The notes below the pieces were generated by a model. It searched no databases. It saw only the letters and a list, made by a program, of their open reading frames with translations, and was not told the DNA's origin. From Callaeas wilsoni (taxonomy: Eukaryota > Chordata > Aves > Passeriformes > Callaeidae): a stretch of DNA of 64,000 nt. The stretch spans positions 62,001 to 126,000 of the forward strand of contig VWPU01010308.1 in the NCBI GenBank assembly GCA_013398955.1. Reading direction: 5' to 3'. The position numbers and the translations under genes were made by a program. Positions 26,243 through 39,500 of the stretch are shown piece after piece (within the stretch, counting starts at the first letter, position 1; every line of letters starts with the position of its first letter).

Positions 26243-27634
26243 CAAATATCTGTCTGGGATGAGATAAGGCTGGCTGGAGAGGGATGCCCTACCCAAGGAA
26301 AAAAATGGCACCAGGAATGTGGGAGCCTACTGTTTAAAGGGCTAATTCAGCCTTTTCAAACCTCCGTGGGTTTTGCTTTCTGTTCAAGTGCCCTGAGGGA
26401 ATCAGCCAGTCAGTATACTTGAGATCATTACATGAGGGAAAAGGCCACCAAAAATTTAATGCAAACTCATTCCATGGAAGGCTGAGATTAAGATCCTCCA
26501 AGAAACTGGGAAATTAAGACTATTTAGATTGATTTTTAATGATCACTGTGATAAGTAAACATGTTGATTTAAAATGTGCTTGATAGAGCTGAACAAGATA
26601 AGCAGTTGGGTATCAGAAATAAAAAATAAATTATACCGTTTTAAGCCAATTTCTTTTGCTAGCATTTTGGTAAAAATAAGGTGAATTGCTTGAGAGAAAT
26701 TAAAAATGAGAAAAGAATAATTAGACATAATCGAGACCTCATTATCTTAGCAAAGCACTCTGAATCATAACAAAAAATTTGTGTAACACAAATCTCCTGT
26801 AGTGCCTGTCAAAATACCCCTGAAGAAATATTTTAGGAGCATTTCCAGAACACAACCAATTAGCACCAGACAGCTAAAACGAACGGTTTCAGTAAGGTCA
26901 CCATTTTTCTGTTGTTCTAGTGCACTTTCCATGAAAGCTTCTTCAGGTGTTTTGCAAACACCCAGATCTTTTTTAAGTTGTTCAAAAAAGAAGAAACTTC
27001 AAAACTATGCTTGTTTCCAGTTAGTGCTGCTGAAGAACTATTACTAAAGAGAAAAAAGTCCTGCACTCTAAGGCTTGCATCCAAAAGCAAAACACAAGTG
27101 AATGATTACAAGCTCAGCTTGGCCTCATACTTTAGTGCCACCTAATTTTCTTAAGAATACAAGTTTCCTCTTGAAATCATTCAATTAATTTCTAAATTTT
27201 CTGAAACCATAAAAAAATATCTTTTCTAGAATTAATCGAGGCCTAATGCAGAGACAAGAGTGACACTTTCCTTCAGATGTCTTTTCTGGCACACATTTAA
27301 AGCCTTTTTTTAGTCTTCGATTCTGTCTATTCTAGTAGTTATTGCTTTTTCCATTTTTAACAGAATAAATCAACATTTAATCAATTTTTTCAGTATTATC
27401 TACCAATACATTACATCAAAGTAAGGTCTCAAAAAAAATTTGTCCTTCATCCCATCCAGTAAAAAGCCTTTGAGAAGAACCTTGAACTTTCTTGGGTACA
27501 AATTCTGCTTTTATTCCCATTTAGGGCCCAGCACTCCCTCCAGAAACAGGACTTAACTGCTAAGAGTTTTGATATTTGCATCTGATATATCTGCAAAATT
27601 TCTGAGCCTCCTTCAAAGCTGGGGTCACTGATGG

Positions 27635-27651
27635 AAAAAAAAAAAAAAAAA
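27635..27651. repeat. Poly-A run (17)
   Basis: A homopolymer followed by an A/C-rich piece up to about 27673. Confidence 0.85.
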
Positions 27652-29171
27652 GAAAACCAAACAACAAAACAAACGAGTTTGTGTTGACTTTTGTGCAGTC
27701 AAAGGCTGCTTTCAGAAGAATGCAGAACTCGGGTGCAGACTGATAGCCCTGTCAGCTTTCTACATGAGTAAACAATTCAGCATCCTGAGTTGTGCCAAGT
27801 GACACAGTGACAACAGGTTCCTAGCCTTTCCTGCAAGGTTTCTTCTACCTTCTCTATTAATTAGCAGGGTATAATCTGGCAATATGTTGCGCTCCTTGCT
27901 ACTTCTCAGATTCTCTACCAAAATGGAGATCCAATACCGTGAATTATCTCTTATTTAAGGTTTTTTGTCTTCCTTTAAGACCACTCAACATTTCTCAGGA
28001 AACTACAAAGCAGATACTCTATGTTAATAGGAAATAATGACGGCAGCTAGAGAATTTAATGGAAACCTACACAGGAAAAGTAAGGTCTGGGACAAACCTG
28101 GCCTGCAATGGTCTGTTTCAACAAAAGAAATAGGTCAGCAAAATAACATACATTGACTTTATACTATTGTTTCTTCTACTTGTGAAGTTGCTATGCCTCT
28201 GTTTATGCTCTTTACAAAAGAGAAAGAAAAAAACTTGCTAGAAGACAGCACATTAATATTATTTCTCTTCCACTTCTCTGCACTGCTAGTTCCACAGAGA
28301 AAATGGTAATGCTTCAGTAAAATTCACCACAATATGTCACATTAACATATCAATATGATATACTGGTAGCACCAGACAAAAATACCATGTTCCTCATCTA
28401 CATTCTGTTCCTCATTTGCTTATAAATTAAGTTATTCTCACTAGTAATTAAATGGACCATACACATACAATATAATTAGATATAGATTTTTTTTTTTTTA
28501 CACACAAAGCTGTAGTTAGATACACACAAACTCATCAAGAAAACTAATTTCAGGCATTCCCATGTAAAATTCTTTCTCAGTATATAAAGGGGTTTTTCTC
28601 CTCATTTCACACCAAAGTTAAGAGAGGAGATACTGAAAAGGTATCAAAGACTAAGTTACAAATAAATAAATAAAAGACATTCAAAATAAGTATTAACATC
28701 AATACAGGCAAATACATTAAATTTTATTTACCTTGAGACCAGGGTCTGTCAGAAATTTTTTGATACTATTTCCTGACTGACTAGGAAAAAATATTTGCCA
28801 AAATGTAATTGATTCAATGAAACTCCCCCTCAGAAAAAGTTTTTTTCTTCAGGGAAGATATTCTGGTTAAGATTATTGAAGGAAATTCTTAGGTTTCCAC
28901 ATAGGAACGCGAGTTTTGTCACATCACAGTTGAAGGTTATAATCACATAGCCAGTAGTAACCCTTCAAAGGTAATTACTAAAGCAGTATTAGGAGAATAG
29001 AACTGCTATTTGTTAAATAATCAATGGGCTAAAGAAGTAGATCATCCCCCAAAACCAGTTTGAGTAATAATCAGCAGGATCACATGGATGCGGAAGACAT
29101 GATCACATTGTGGGTTCACACAAATTGAGCAGCTTCAGATATAAACACTGAGACAAAACTTTCAAAGAATA

Positions 29172-29229
29172 TCAATACTTTGGTATTGAAGCCCTTTGTC
29201 AGAGATATGAAAGGCTCTGTAGAGCCTTT
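29172..29229. repeat. Two adjacent short hairpins
   Basis: tcaatac-tttg-gtattga (29172-29189) and aaaggctc-tgta-gagccttt (29210-29229) are exact inverted repeats 20 bp apart. The arm gagcctttg occurs again near 29328. Confidence 0.8.
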
Positions 29230-29936
29230 GCCATGACAGTGCCTGATGATATCTTAACTAATTTCTGTCATCTCAAAGAGTTACCACAGAGTCTACTTTC
29301 CATCTGGCCTAAAGGTGACCTGTAAAGAGCCTTTGATATAATATTGACTTCTCCTAAGACAGTATGAAAGCCAAAGAAAAGCGAATCTCAAAAGTCTTCA
29401 ACTGTCTTTGGCAAAGAAGACTTAGCTGTTAGTAGTAGTGCAAAACACGTTAAAATTGAAAAATGTTATTCACAAGTACTGTAGTAGGAAAATAAATAAA
29501 TTATTAATTAGGTTAGGCTTCATTTTATGTGGTTAGGATAAGCTGTGTATCTCTCTTTGTATATGCTTATATTCACTGTAAAAGCAGAATGCTTCTATTC
29601 ATTGGTAGCATTACGTTTAATATTTTGTATTTGAAACACTCTAGTAAATACAAAAGTGAATAAAGTGGGAAAAGATTTAGTATTCCAATCTGAGAAAAAG
29701 AACTTCCTCTTGTGAGTAAAATATTGATTGCTTAGGCCAATAAACTCTCCATAATTCAAATGTAATCACTAAATAACCTCTTTAAAAAAAACTTTATTTT
29801 TTTCCTGCTGTTTGATTTAACCCCAGCTGTCAACTTATGCATAGCACACAGCCTCTCACTTCCCCCTAGGATGGGGGAAAAGAGATTTAAAGGGCAAGAC
29901 TCAAAAGCCTCCTGGGTTGAGAAGTTCAGTAACTTT

Positions 29937-30002
29937 AAAAAAAAAAAAAAAAAAAAAGGAAAAAAAAACAAAAAAAAAAGGAAAAAAAAAAAAAAAAAAA
30001 AA
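29937..30002. repeat. A-rich purine tract
   Basis: 66 bases are almost all A, with three GG or C interruptions. The frame reading it as polylysine (29871-30059) and its polyphenylalanine complement are artefacts. It may be the tail of a retrocopy, but no parent sequence is recognised upstream. Confidence 0.9.
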
Positions 30003-30159
30003 CCCACAGATGCAATGAAAAGGAAAATAAAACCTTGGAAAGGCAAATTATGTAAATGAAAAACAGTTGGTGACCACCATTTGACTGATTCCCAGCCAGT
30101 ATCTGAGCTGTGGCCCACAGCCAACTTTCCCTGTCTTTATATATGTTGAGAATAATTCC

Positions 30160-30388
30160 TTAAGGTATGGGACATCCCTTTGGCTGGTTGGGGTCAGCTC
30201 TCCCAGCTGTGTCACCTCCCAAAATTTTATGCACCTGCAGCCTGCTTGCTCGTGGGGTGGGATGAAAAGCAGAAAAGGCAGTAACTAAAACATTTCTTTA
30301 TCAGCCCTGTATTCAGCATAAATCCAAAACAGAACTCATACCAGCTACAGTGAAAAAAATTAATTCTATCCCAGCCAAAAACAGCACA
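30160..30388 (-). mobile_element. ERVL-like LTR fragment, antisense (5' part)
   Basis: Read on the minus strand it begins tgtgctgtttttggctggga at 30388 and continues through aattaattttt, agctggtatgagttctgttt and gcaggctgcaggtgcataaa to ggatgtcccataccttaagg. This is the first half of the LTR type also seen at 23065-23673, including the shared 'ctgggat...taattttt...agctgg' start. It is truncated near 30160 before the poly(A) region and lacks part of the middle ('gttgctaagcagtg' is missing). Confidence 0.8.
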
Positions 30389-33203
30389 CCTGCAAACTAT
30401 TGTTCATAAGTTTTTCTTTATAATAACTTGAAATTCAATTCTTCTCCCTATAGAGAGATTAAAGGATTTGTAATTTAGGTCCCTGATCAGAAAGCCATTA
30501 AGGCAAAAACCAGTAAATAGAGTTGCTTTCCTAAACTGGTACATGAGATTATCTTAAAACATTATTGATTATTTTGTCTTCTCTGGCAAAAGCTTGTCTT
30601 AAAGAAATCTTGTATTAACACTTCAAAACTTTTTTAGCAATGAGAAAGGGTTGACTGGCAAAGGAAAATGTGGACTGAGAAATTATGACAACTATGACAA
30701 GACCTTAAGATTCATCTTGTGCAGGAATGCTGCTGAATGGCACTGAGCTAAGAGTTCGCCATGGTTTCAGAGCTCTGACTGTGGGATAAGAGACTTACTC
30801 ATTATGCAAACACTCTTCCTAGTTCTATTTCCAGAGGTTTTTCTGTAATAGTAAATATTTGAATACAGTTCTCAGCTTGTCTAGTGTTTTATCAATTGAT
30901 AAGAATTTATGAATATTGTACTATGCACAATGCACACTAATTTGGCAACACTCAAAGGTATTTGACTTAGGACATTGGATATATTCTTTGTGAAGCCTGA
31001 AAGGCCCAACCTACAAAAGTTACAGGAGTCAACTGCAAGTTCAAAACAAAGGAGCATGGCAAGCTGGTAGCAAGTCTGCAAAAGAAAAATACTTGTTTTT
31101 CTAAAAAATAACAATTGTACAGCAGAAATCACGAGAGATTCAGAGATTGCACTAGATCCTACTTTGTATGCAACTGACATGAGGGTCTGAGACTTGCAAT
31201 CTATGTTCTTTAGAGAAAGATGGTTTTGACAAGAACTCATATTCAGGGCATATAAATGTGCAAAGTACCATCTACTTTGATTTAAAATAGCAATGTTTTT
31301 AGAGGGGAAAAATAAAGAATGCTATATGTCTTCTTATTTTTTTCTTCTAAATGTGTGTCCCCATTCTGTCAAGTTTAGCTTACAAAATTCTGCTGGATTC
31401 AAATTACATGTAGGTTACCAGCAAAATGAAGTTTACTGTTGTGAAAATGTGGAAGGGTAGGAAAGAAAGGCAAGGAGGAGAGGTAAAGTGAGAGAGTACA
31501 ATTTCATTTCATTGAGTGACAGAGATGGAAAATGTTTGCCTTTTTAAAGATTATGTCTTCACTTTTACTGATGGCAGAGATCAGTATTTATGTGCCTCCA
31601 CTAATATCAAATCCCACAAACTGCGGCATTTTGATAGCATCTTTGCTTTTCACCAACAGCATGATTTTACACAGCCCAATAAAAAGATGGACAATTTTTC
31701 TCATAGAATGTGTTTAGATTTGAGATAAAGCAGTTGACAAAGACATTAAAGATTGATTTATAATACTTACTTTCTAAAACACCATTTAGGAATCTAAGTA
31801 TGCAACTACAATTCCCAAGGTATAGAAATCAAGCAGTTCTTACCAACTTCAGTTGCTGACACTTGTAAAAATTATGATTGTCTATATAAGAGTGCAATGA
31901 CATGTGCTCAGGGAATCAAAATCCCTAAACTGAGTGTTTCTTGCACTGAAAGCCACAACCATCTTTTCCTCATTTCAGGAGTTTAGCTGCCACTGATTCA
32001 TTCTGCAAAATTCAGGAAAGATTGAATTTTCAGAAAGGTCGGGAAAAATTTCATGCATTAGAAATATCTTGTGTTCCTTAAACATCCTTAGCAAAAATTA
32101 TTCTAAATCACTAGAGGTTTATGTCAAAACTCATGTGTATTTTTACATAAGAAAAAATGCCATTCAGAAAATATTTTCAACATGTGAAGAAGCATTCATA
32201 ATATTCAATAGTTTTAAAAATAAACATGGTGAAGAAAACACAGATGTTTCTGTGTTTCCATAGTTACCTTATTTTTTGGATCAATGATGCAACCCTGTAA
32301 AAAGACATAAGGACTATCGAGGAAAGCTGCTCTTCTGATAGCACACTCTCCTATTATTATGCACACCTGCTAAAGGAAATAACATTAAAAAAAAGCTCTT
32401 TACAAAAACTTCCAAAATAGCAATCAGTTGTGAACATCTTCCTCTTCACATGCCCTATCTTCTTCCCATGCTGTGGCAAGTTATGGTAAGCAGCAGGCAG
32501 GCCCAGAATAGGAATGTGGACCTGCACATCTTACACATAATAATCCAGGTGACATTTCCCATTTCTGCTGTTTTCTAGAACCATTCTTAGTTTGAAACTC
32601 AGCGTTGTTTGATGAACTAATGAGAGTTCCACCGCTTGCTCTGCTATCCCCTCTAAAGAAGGGCCTTTTTTCTATCATTGCCTTGTATGCCAAGACTTTG
32701 CCCCCTGCCCATGACTGATCAGCTACTCCCTAAAGCACACTGCCTCCTAGCTGGAGGAGTTGGTAACCTAGAAGAGCAAAAAGACAGCTTTCTCAACGCT
32801 TCTTTTTTTGTCTTACAGGGTTTTATCATTTATCATAGAAAATCATGTTTAAGGTCATTAGCAAAGCAAGGCATCACTGACAGACAGAATACAGAAGCAG
32901 TTGATCTTACTGTGGGTCACTCACTCACATCCCGTATACCAGATGGGATGACCAGGTAGCCTACTCTGGGTCGCCTTCACCCTGTAGTATTTTAAGACAG
33001 ACCACTTCACTTTACCTGAGAAGCACTTGCAGACACCACAGTGTCAAATCAGTGATTTTGTAAATGATCTGTGTACGACTACATGACTGCTTCCCAGACA
33101 CTTGGGATGCAAGACCTTGGCTTTAGTTGTTAACCTAAAGTGGTACTGATAAATTGCAGATTACCTTTCTGGTAAGAACAAACAGCCTTCTTTATTTTTG
33201 CAG
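30389..33203. other. AT-rich non-coding stretch
   Basis: No recognisable gene or repeat. The minus frame at 30881-31240 (119 codons) and the plus frame at 32678-32959 have no motif that I recognise. Confidence 0.5.
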
Positions 33204-33328
33204 CGGAATCAGCCAGAGGGGCACCAAAAGTATCTTCCCTCTGTTGTGTCAGCCAAGATTTACCAACCTCCAGCTGGAACACGTGTGACAGTACAAAACT
33301 GGCCATGACAAGGATGGGATTTCAAGAG
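33204..33328 (+). other. Candidate internal exon (125 nt)
   Basis: A good 3' splice-site pattern, ccttctttatttttgcag, ends at 33203, and a donor-like caagag|gtaata follows 33328. The segment is GC-richer than its flanks. One frame is open through both borders, reading ESARGAPKVSS and ending ...MTRMGFQE. Another reads 34 codons with plausible composition (QKYLPSVVSAKIYQPPAG), then stops at 33306-33308. Neither peptide is recognised. A non-coding RNA exon or a chance pairing of splice-like motifs fit equally well. Confidence 0.25.
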
Positions 33329-33917
33329 GTAATATTAACTCATGGACCTCAAAACTGAGCGTGCAAAATGACCCTGCCCATCATTATGCAATGATCTTCC
33401 ACTTCTTTATATACTAATGCGATACAGTGGGAATGTATACTTAATTCCTACCACGTGCACTTCCAAATCAGGGATAGCTAATTTTAAAAATTTTCGTTTC
33501 TTTTTCAGATTTTGAATCTGTGGAAATAAAATATCTTTAAATATTATTTTAAATAATTCTAATCTGCTTATTATCTTTGCTTTTTGTTATTCACTCTTTT
33601 CATTCAGTGTGAAGACCTAAATGATGATAAGAATCAAGATTACGATAAGGGACTGCTAGACCTTGGTAATCACGTTATCTAATGGATATTTTCATAGACA
33701 AAGACTTCACTATTTTTTAGGCTAAACCAGTGGTTTTGGTTCCTACATTTCTGCTTTTAATTCTGAAAAATGTTTTTCCTGAAGAAAAAACATCAGAGCA
33801 AGGGAGTAGGAGTTACCAAAAAAAAAAAAATAAATCATTGCTGTATTTTGAAATTTTGAGGGAGGAAAATTTCAACTTCTAAACATAAGGAGGAAAGTAG
33901 TAATCCAGGGTGGGGGG

Positions 33918-33969
33918 AAAAACCCAAAAAACAAAAAACCCCAACAATAACAAAAAAGCCAAAAAAAAA
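33918..33969. repeat. A/C-rich low-complexity tract
   Basis: Blocks of A with C runs, nearly free of G and T, are preceded by a G run (tggggggaaa). Confidence 0.8.
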
Positions 33970-35511
33970 GTCTTTTGTATATGCACGAAGAACAGGAAGC
34001 AAAAACCAAGGCAGGAAAAGTACGTATGCTCATTTCATCCTGTGCATACCCATAAATATGGTGCTTTTTTTGGACTCTTCCAAACCTTATGTATATCTGA
34101 TAAGCTTCATCTCTGGCCCTTAAAATAGGGAGCCCAGCTGAGCTCTGCTTACATAGCAGTACCTTAAACAGGATGTCAGAGTGCTGCAAAACTCTGTAAA
34201 TGATAAAATCTGCTTAAAATTAGGGACCTGTAACAGTGTACCACTTCAGATATTGCAATCTGCTTTAGCTGACTGTCCCATTTAGGTGCCTGTTTACTAC
34301 CATAGTCCAGAGTGACAGCACCAATTCACTCTGCTTACATCCCTGTATTCCTGCAGCAGTTACAGCTTAGCTACTACTCTCAATATTCTGAATCCTGCTG
34401 TGCATTTGGATGCATTACACTGCATTTCACCCGCAGAATTTTTGTTACAAATGCAGTAGGAGATACAAAACAAGGCACAAAAATAGGGCAGATGTTGGAA
34501 ATGTTTCTTGCAAGCAGAGAAAAATGCTGTAGGGAAATTATTTAGGTGCAAGAGAAGACTTCTATTGTCATGTTTTTCAGGATATACTGTGGGAGCACAA
34601 GGATAGAAACTCAAATTCAGAGACAGCACAAGTTCCACTGGAATAGAACGCTAATTAACCAATTAGCTTACCATGAATCATTCAACATAATTTAGACAAG
34701 TATCTTGAAGGGGCATATATTGCATAAGGGTGCTTTCCTGTGCCTTTTCCCACTTCGTGCCTAGAAAACTCAACAGAACACCATATTGACAGGAAATTAT
34801 TTGACAAAACAACTTCTGATTATTTTGGTTGCAGCTGGTTGCAAGCACTGCAAAGCAGGCATATTCTTACAGAATTTTTCAACAGATAAATTGTTATTCT
34901 AACTGCATGTTCATATATTTTAAAAATTTGCTTTCTGCTCTTCCAAGAAATCTCATTCCCAACTATATCTGTGTAACAGAATCAGGCTGAAAGCAATTAG
35001 ATGTTGCCAACCACCTGGTCTGCTAACAGGCTGATTAACACTAGATACAAACCTAAGCCACTTCTTAATGTTCCTTAGCAGAAACAAAAGTTGTGTGGAC
35101 CAAATAACCTCTGCCAATCAATCAGCATGGCTGGCCATTGCACAAAAACTTCAAAGACTTTTGTATTATGGAAAACTATTATTGTGCTTCCCATATAATT
35201 GGGATGCATGGAATGACCTGGTGGGTGACACCATGGTACGAACAGAATCAAAAAATTACTCGCTAAAATACATAGCAATTTCATTTCTGAGCTAGCCTGC
35301 TGTTAGCCCAACAGTCCTGTTGTTAAGAAAGCTGTGCTCCAACTCAGAAGAGGGCTCCCAAAACCTGATTCATTCAAACAATAGCCTTATGCAGTTTCTG
35401 TTTGTCACCCTCAGTACCAGAGAGAAATAATCTTGTGCTCCATTTGAAAGGCAGATTATGGCCTGACCACGTGCTGGTCTTTTGGATGAAACCAGGGCAT
35501 ACCATGACAAG

Positions 35512-35531
35512 AAAAAAAAAAAAAAAAAAAA
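35512..35531. repeat. Poly-A run (20)
   Basis: A homopolymer that follows ...accatgacaag and is followed by agaaatacag. The motif agaaata also occurs near 35423-35429, so a short retroposed insert with a tail is conceivable. The duplication is weak. Confidence 0.85.
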
Positions 35532-36559
35532 GAAATACAGTATTTGAAAAATCGGTGGCAATGAAAGAATTGCTGGAAAATCTCCATGTAACTTTTATTT
35601 TAATTTAAGCATATTGTTCTTGATTCCTTATATCCATAGCTGATAATTAAAAAGAAGTCTGTTGGGAAAGCTTATATATATGCACACTTGAAAGACTGTC
35701 AGGTTTAAAAGAAAAGTTTGAGTTATAATGCTCCATCTAGGTAAACAGGTGATTAAGTTCAGCAGTTTCAAGTTCCAGATTTATCATTTATTCATGGAGA
35801 AACATCTTGAAATCACATACAAACAAAATCCCCCTCTCAAATAAATAAATGGAAACACATGATAAAATATGAAAATACAGCAGTGCTATCCTTTGCTCTA
35901 GTGCATTTATTACAGAAGTGAAACTCTTGGCGAGAATTCCTTGAAGAGATATGAGTCAAGAAGCCATTTAGCCACATCAGCAGACAGCAGTGCTCACAGT
36001 GATAGAGCCTGGCTTTACACTGGACTTCCAGAACACCAGTACAGGGCCATATTAATGCCTTCCACGTGGGAAACGCCTTGTGTGCCAGGGGAAAGCCAGT
36101 AGACTTGGCACATGTCTCTGAGCCCGAGAAGGCAAACACTCAACATTCATATTATCCCTGTAGGAAAGAATATGGCAAACCATCTTTCACTGATGCTTTA
36201 CACACAGATGACAATAGACAAAATCAAAACAATTTTTTTCTTTTACAGTTAGCCTTACAATGCCTTTAGAGTTCTTATCTTCAAAGTGCACATTATGCTG
36301 TAAACCACTAACTGCTAAACATCAAGTCTTAAAGAATATGCAGTCTAATACTTGCTAGCAAGATGAGGCAGCAGTGGAAGAGAAAGCGTGAAAGATAATG
36401 ATTAACATCTTAATTATTTGAACGCAAAGTCCATAAAGCATGGAGTGCTTTAATTAGTTGACAGAAGAAATAGAAAACCTTCACTCAGGAAATTTCCACT
36501 CTGTTGTTCTGTGGTAAACAAATAATGTTGATCTCTCTCTTCAAAGGTTCCAGCTCTAG

Positions 36560-36585
36560 ATGTGTGTGTGTATGTATATATACAC
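36560..36585. repeat. (TG)n/(TA)n microsatellite
   Basis: An alternating tract reads atgtgtgtgtgtatgtatat and then atacac. Confidence 0.8.
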
Positions 36586-39500
36586 AGCCAGATTATTTCT
36601 GCTTGAACAAATATTGATTCTGTGCTGTGAATTGTCACTCAGAGTAGAAACTCTGCAGAGAATGGTGCATTAATAGACCCCAGCAAGCTGGCATGCAGAA
36701 TAATTGTATCCTGTTTCTTAGCATATTATCTCTTTTTCACCAAATGCCATGGCTTGGGAGCCTTTGTCAGCCTGTTATTAAATAAGTACTTCTAATCAAG
36801 GAATCACAAATGAGTTTGCACAAACAGCTTAGCCATACTTCTTTCTTCTAGGGTGCAAAGAATATATTTCATAATCAATTTACCACATAGACATCCCTTG
36901 GCAAGCAGAAGGAATGGCATTTTCCCCGCTCCTTTGTAGAAGCCACAGGGATTAGCATAACTACATCAGCAAAGCAAGGGTCATGGCAAAGTTATAATGT
37001 GAAATGACAAAGTTACAGTGTGAGAGAAGGATAAGCTGTGTAAGCTGTGTTACCACTGTGGGTATCTCTGTGCTGTAGCTGAAACTGCTTTGGTCACAAA
37101 AAAATAGTGAGATGCAGAAGAAGGAAGGGAAAGGTTAGGAAGAAAGAGAAGCCAAGAAAGTCTCATAGCATTCAGGTCTCCGTTAATTTTACCTTTATTA
37201 AATGAAGGCATAACACCCAAACACACAGCAATCTTCTTTCCCGCTGGGGATATAAAGAACAGGAAAGATGGGGTTCACTTCAACTAGCATAAATAAACAG
37301 AAAATATGAGAAATATGAGAACAGAGGACAGAATTCTACTTTTTCAGATTTGCAAACTATTAGCAATATTCTTACTGGGTTTTTTAAATTAGATCAGTCA
37401 GTACTCGTCTGAAGGAATAATGAACATTCTGTGAACATGATGTGTGTTTAGTTGGCCTCCTCCTTCACAAAAAAATTTGACAGCTGTACTTCAAGATGGA
37501 TGCTGTGGAAGTGTCAATTATTTCTAATCACATAAGACTTAAATGAGTAAAATTTTACTTGTCCCTTTGTTTTTTCAAGAGTCCTTCCACAGCTTTTACT
37601 AGAATCTTTCTGGCTTCTTAAAGCAAAATTAAATGTGTTTTACAAAGAAGTTGACTGCAAGTGCTAGGAAAAAAAAAATTAGGTCAATGTTGAATTGACT
37701 CTTGAAATTTGTTCTATGCTGTTGATAAGTAACTGTGGGCTTTTTCATACAGTCTGCTTTTTTTATTTTGTTAAGAAAAGAATTTGAAATGTTTTGATGT
37801 TGAAGAATCACTATTTCAATACTGAGTTGTCTATCCTTTTATGTAATTTTGTGGAAGAAACATGAACCTCCTGGTGAGTTATACTAAAAGAAAATGCCAA
37901 CTGAAGTTACTGAAAACAAAATCTATCTTACTCTCATTTTTCTGAGGCTAATATGCTATAGAGGCTACAATGTAAGGTTAAATAATATAGCAAAGGAAAG
38001 GAATGAAAAAAAAGGAAAAAATTCAATATTTTCCAAATAAAACTGAAGGCAACCCACTTAAATGTAAGATCCAAGAGGAGGAAGCTTTTCATTGATTTAC
38101 TGCATTTGCATATCTGTCAGGTTTAAGCTTCCTAAAGTTCCCTAGCTAAAATATTATCCAATTGTGCTACCAGGAAAGATATGGCAGCTTTTAAAAATTA
38201 AACTGTCACTTTATTTCTGTGTAGTTTCTCCCCTCAGTGACTGAATATCCAAACTATGACTTCAGTTTTGGGGGTGGGGACGAGGGTGAAAATCTGTCTT
38301 TTTAACAGCTGCTAAATTTCATTTCAATATGTAGCCAAGCATTTTTTCCAGGGTAAGATAAGTATTTTTTTAGAAATTACTTTACATAACAATGTATGTT
38401 ATGCATTCCATGAATCAATTCAAGCTCTATTTTGATAACTCATTAAAAGATGTTTTTAGATCTATACATTTAAAAAAACCCTCAAATGGTAATAGTAATA
38501 ATCACCAGCTTATCTTACCTTTCTAATGTATAAATTAAGAATTACAATGTTTAAAGGGGAAAAAAAGAAAGTGGTTTTAATCTGAATAGAATATGATCCT
38601 CAATGGAATGGGTATGTACAGGAGTATCATTTACTTCTGTTTCAAAGTCATCATGACCACCAAGATTCACACCAGGACTGCATGAAAGGGCGGTGACCAC
38701 TAAGGCTTAGCAGCTGTAAAAAAGTCCCCACACAATGTAAAGCACCAAAGCAAACCACAGAAGATTAAGCAAAAGGTCAAGTCTCCAACAAACTCATATT
38801 CAGTATAACACAAAGCAACAGAAATTGTTCTCAAAAGGTTCAGCAATCAATGATGGAAAACATACCTGCTTACCTGGAATTTCTCTGACTTTTCTCACAA
38901 AACTCAAAATTTCAGAGCTCAAAATCCCTTGAGCATGTGAAAATCTCCACTGTGTAGTCAGTGAACACAATGATTATTGTGTCACAGACAGACTTTTCAC
39001 AAGCTCAAGGAGAGCTTCCCACATTCAGTTCATACAGGTTAGGAGATGCTCAGCTGGCAAAGCTCCTTCCACTACTGCCATGCTAATCTTTAATGTCTGT
39101 ATTTTCCTCCTCGAGTGTCTGTTATTCTCATCAGTCTCTTTGCTTTGGATTCCCTGGCTACTTGGCCCAACACCAGGCCACCCTAGCTGTCCCTGTGTTC
39201 ATTATTAAAAATGAGTAGGGGAGTGTGATGTGACAAAGTTGTATCTCCTACCTGGCCTTACAGTGTAATCAGCTGGGGTGGGAGATGTGGTGCAGATGCT
39301 CCTTCTTCCACCTTCAGCAACATTCTTTCATTTAGTAGAGACAAAATTGATTAAATTATGGATAGATTCAAAGAGACAGCAGATTCATTTTTCACTGGGA
39401 AGAACAATAAGTTACTATATTGTTTATTTTCTGATTTCTCAGGAGGCAAAAAATACCTACTTTCATAACTATAACAATTCAAGGGGGAAAAAAAACCCCT

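Larger units (their letters stand above)
23674..29936. other. AT-rich non-coding stretch
   Basis: No gene or retroelement recognised. It has an exact 9-bp hairpin at 26221-26242, a 17-A run at 27635-27651 followed by an A/C tract, a T run near 28490-28499 and two neighbouring hairpins at 29172-29229. All open frames are short. Confidence 0.55.

Noticed and set aside
29871..30059. 62-codon lysine-rich frame and its phenylalanine-rich complement
   Set aside because: Direct translation of the A-rich tract at 29937-30002; not a gene.
35837..36269. Frames on both strands with zinc-finger-like pieces (YPCRKEYGKPSFTDALH; FHFCNKC)
   Set aside because: The second cysteine and the spacing of a C2H2 finger are missing, and the two pieces lie on opposite strands. 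The resemblance is too weak.
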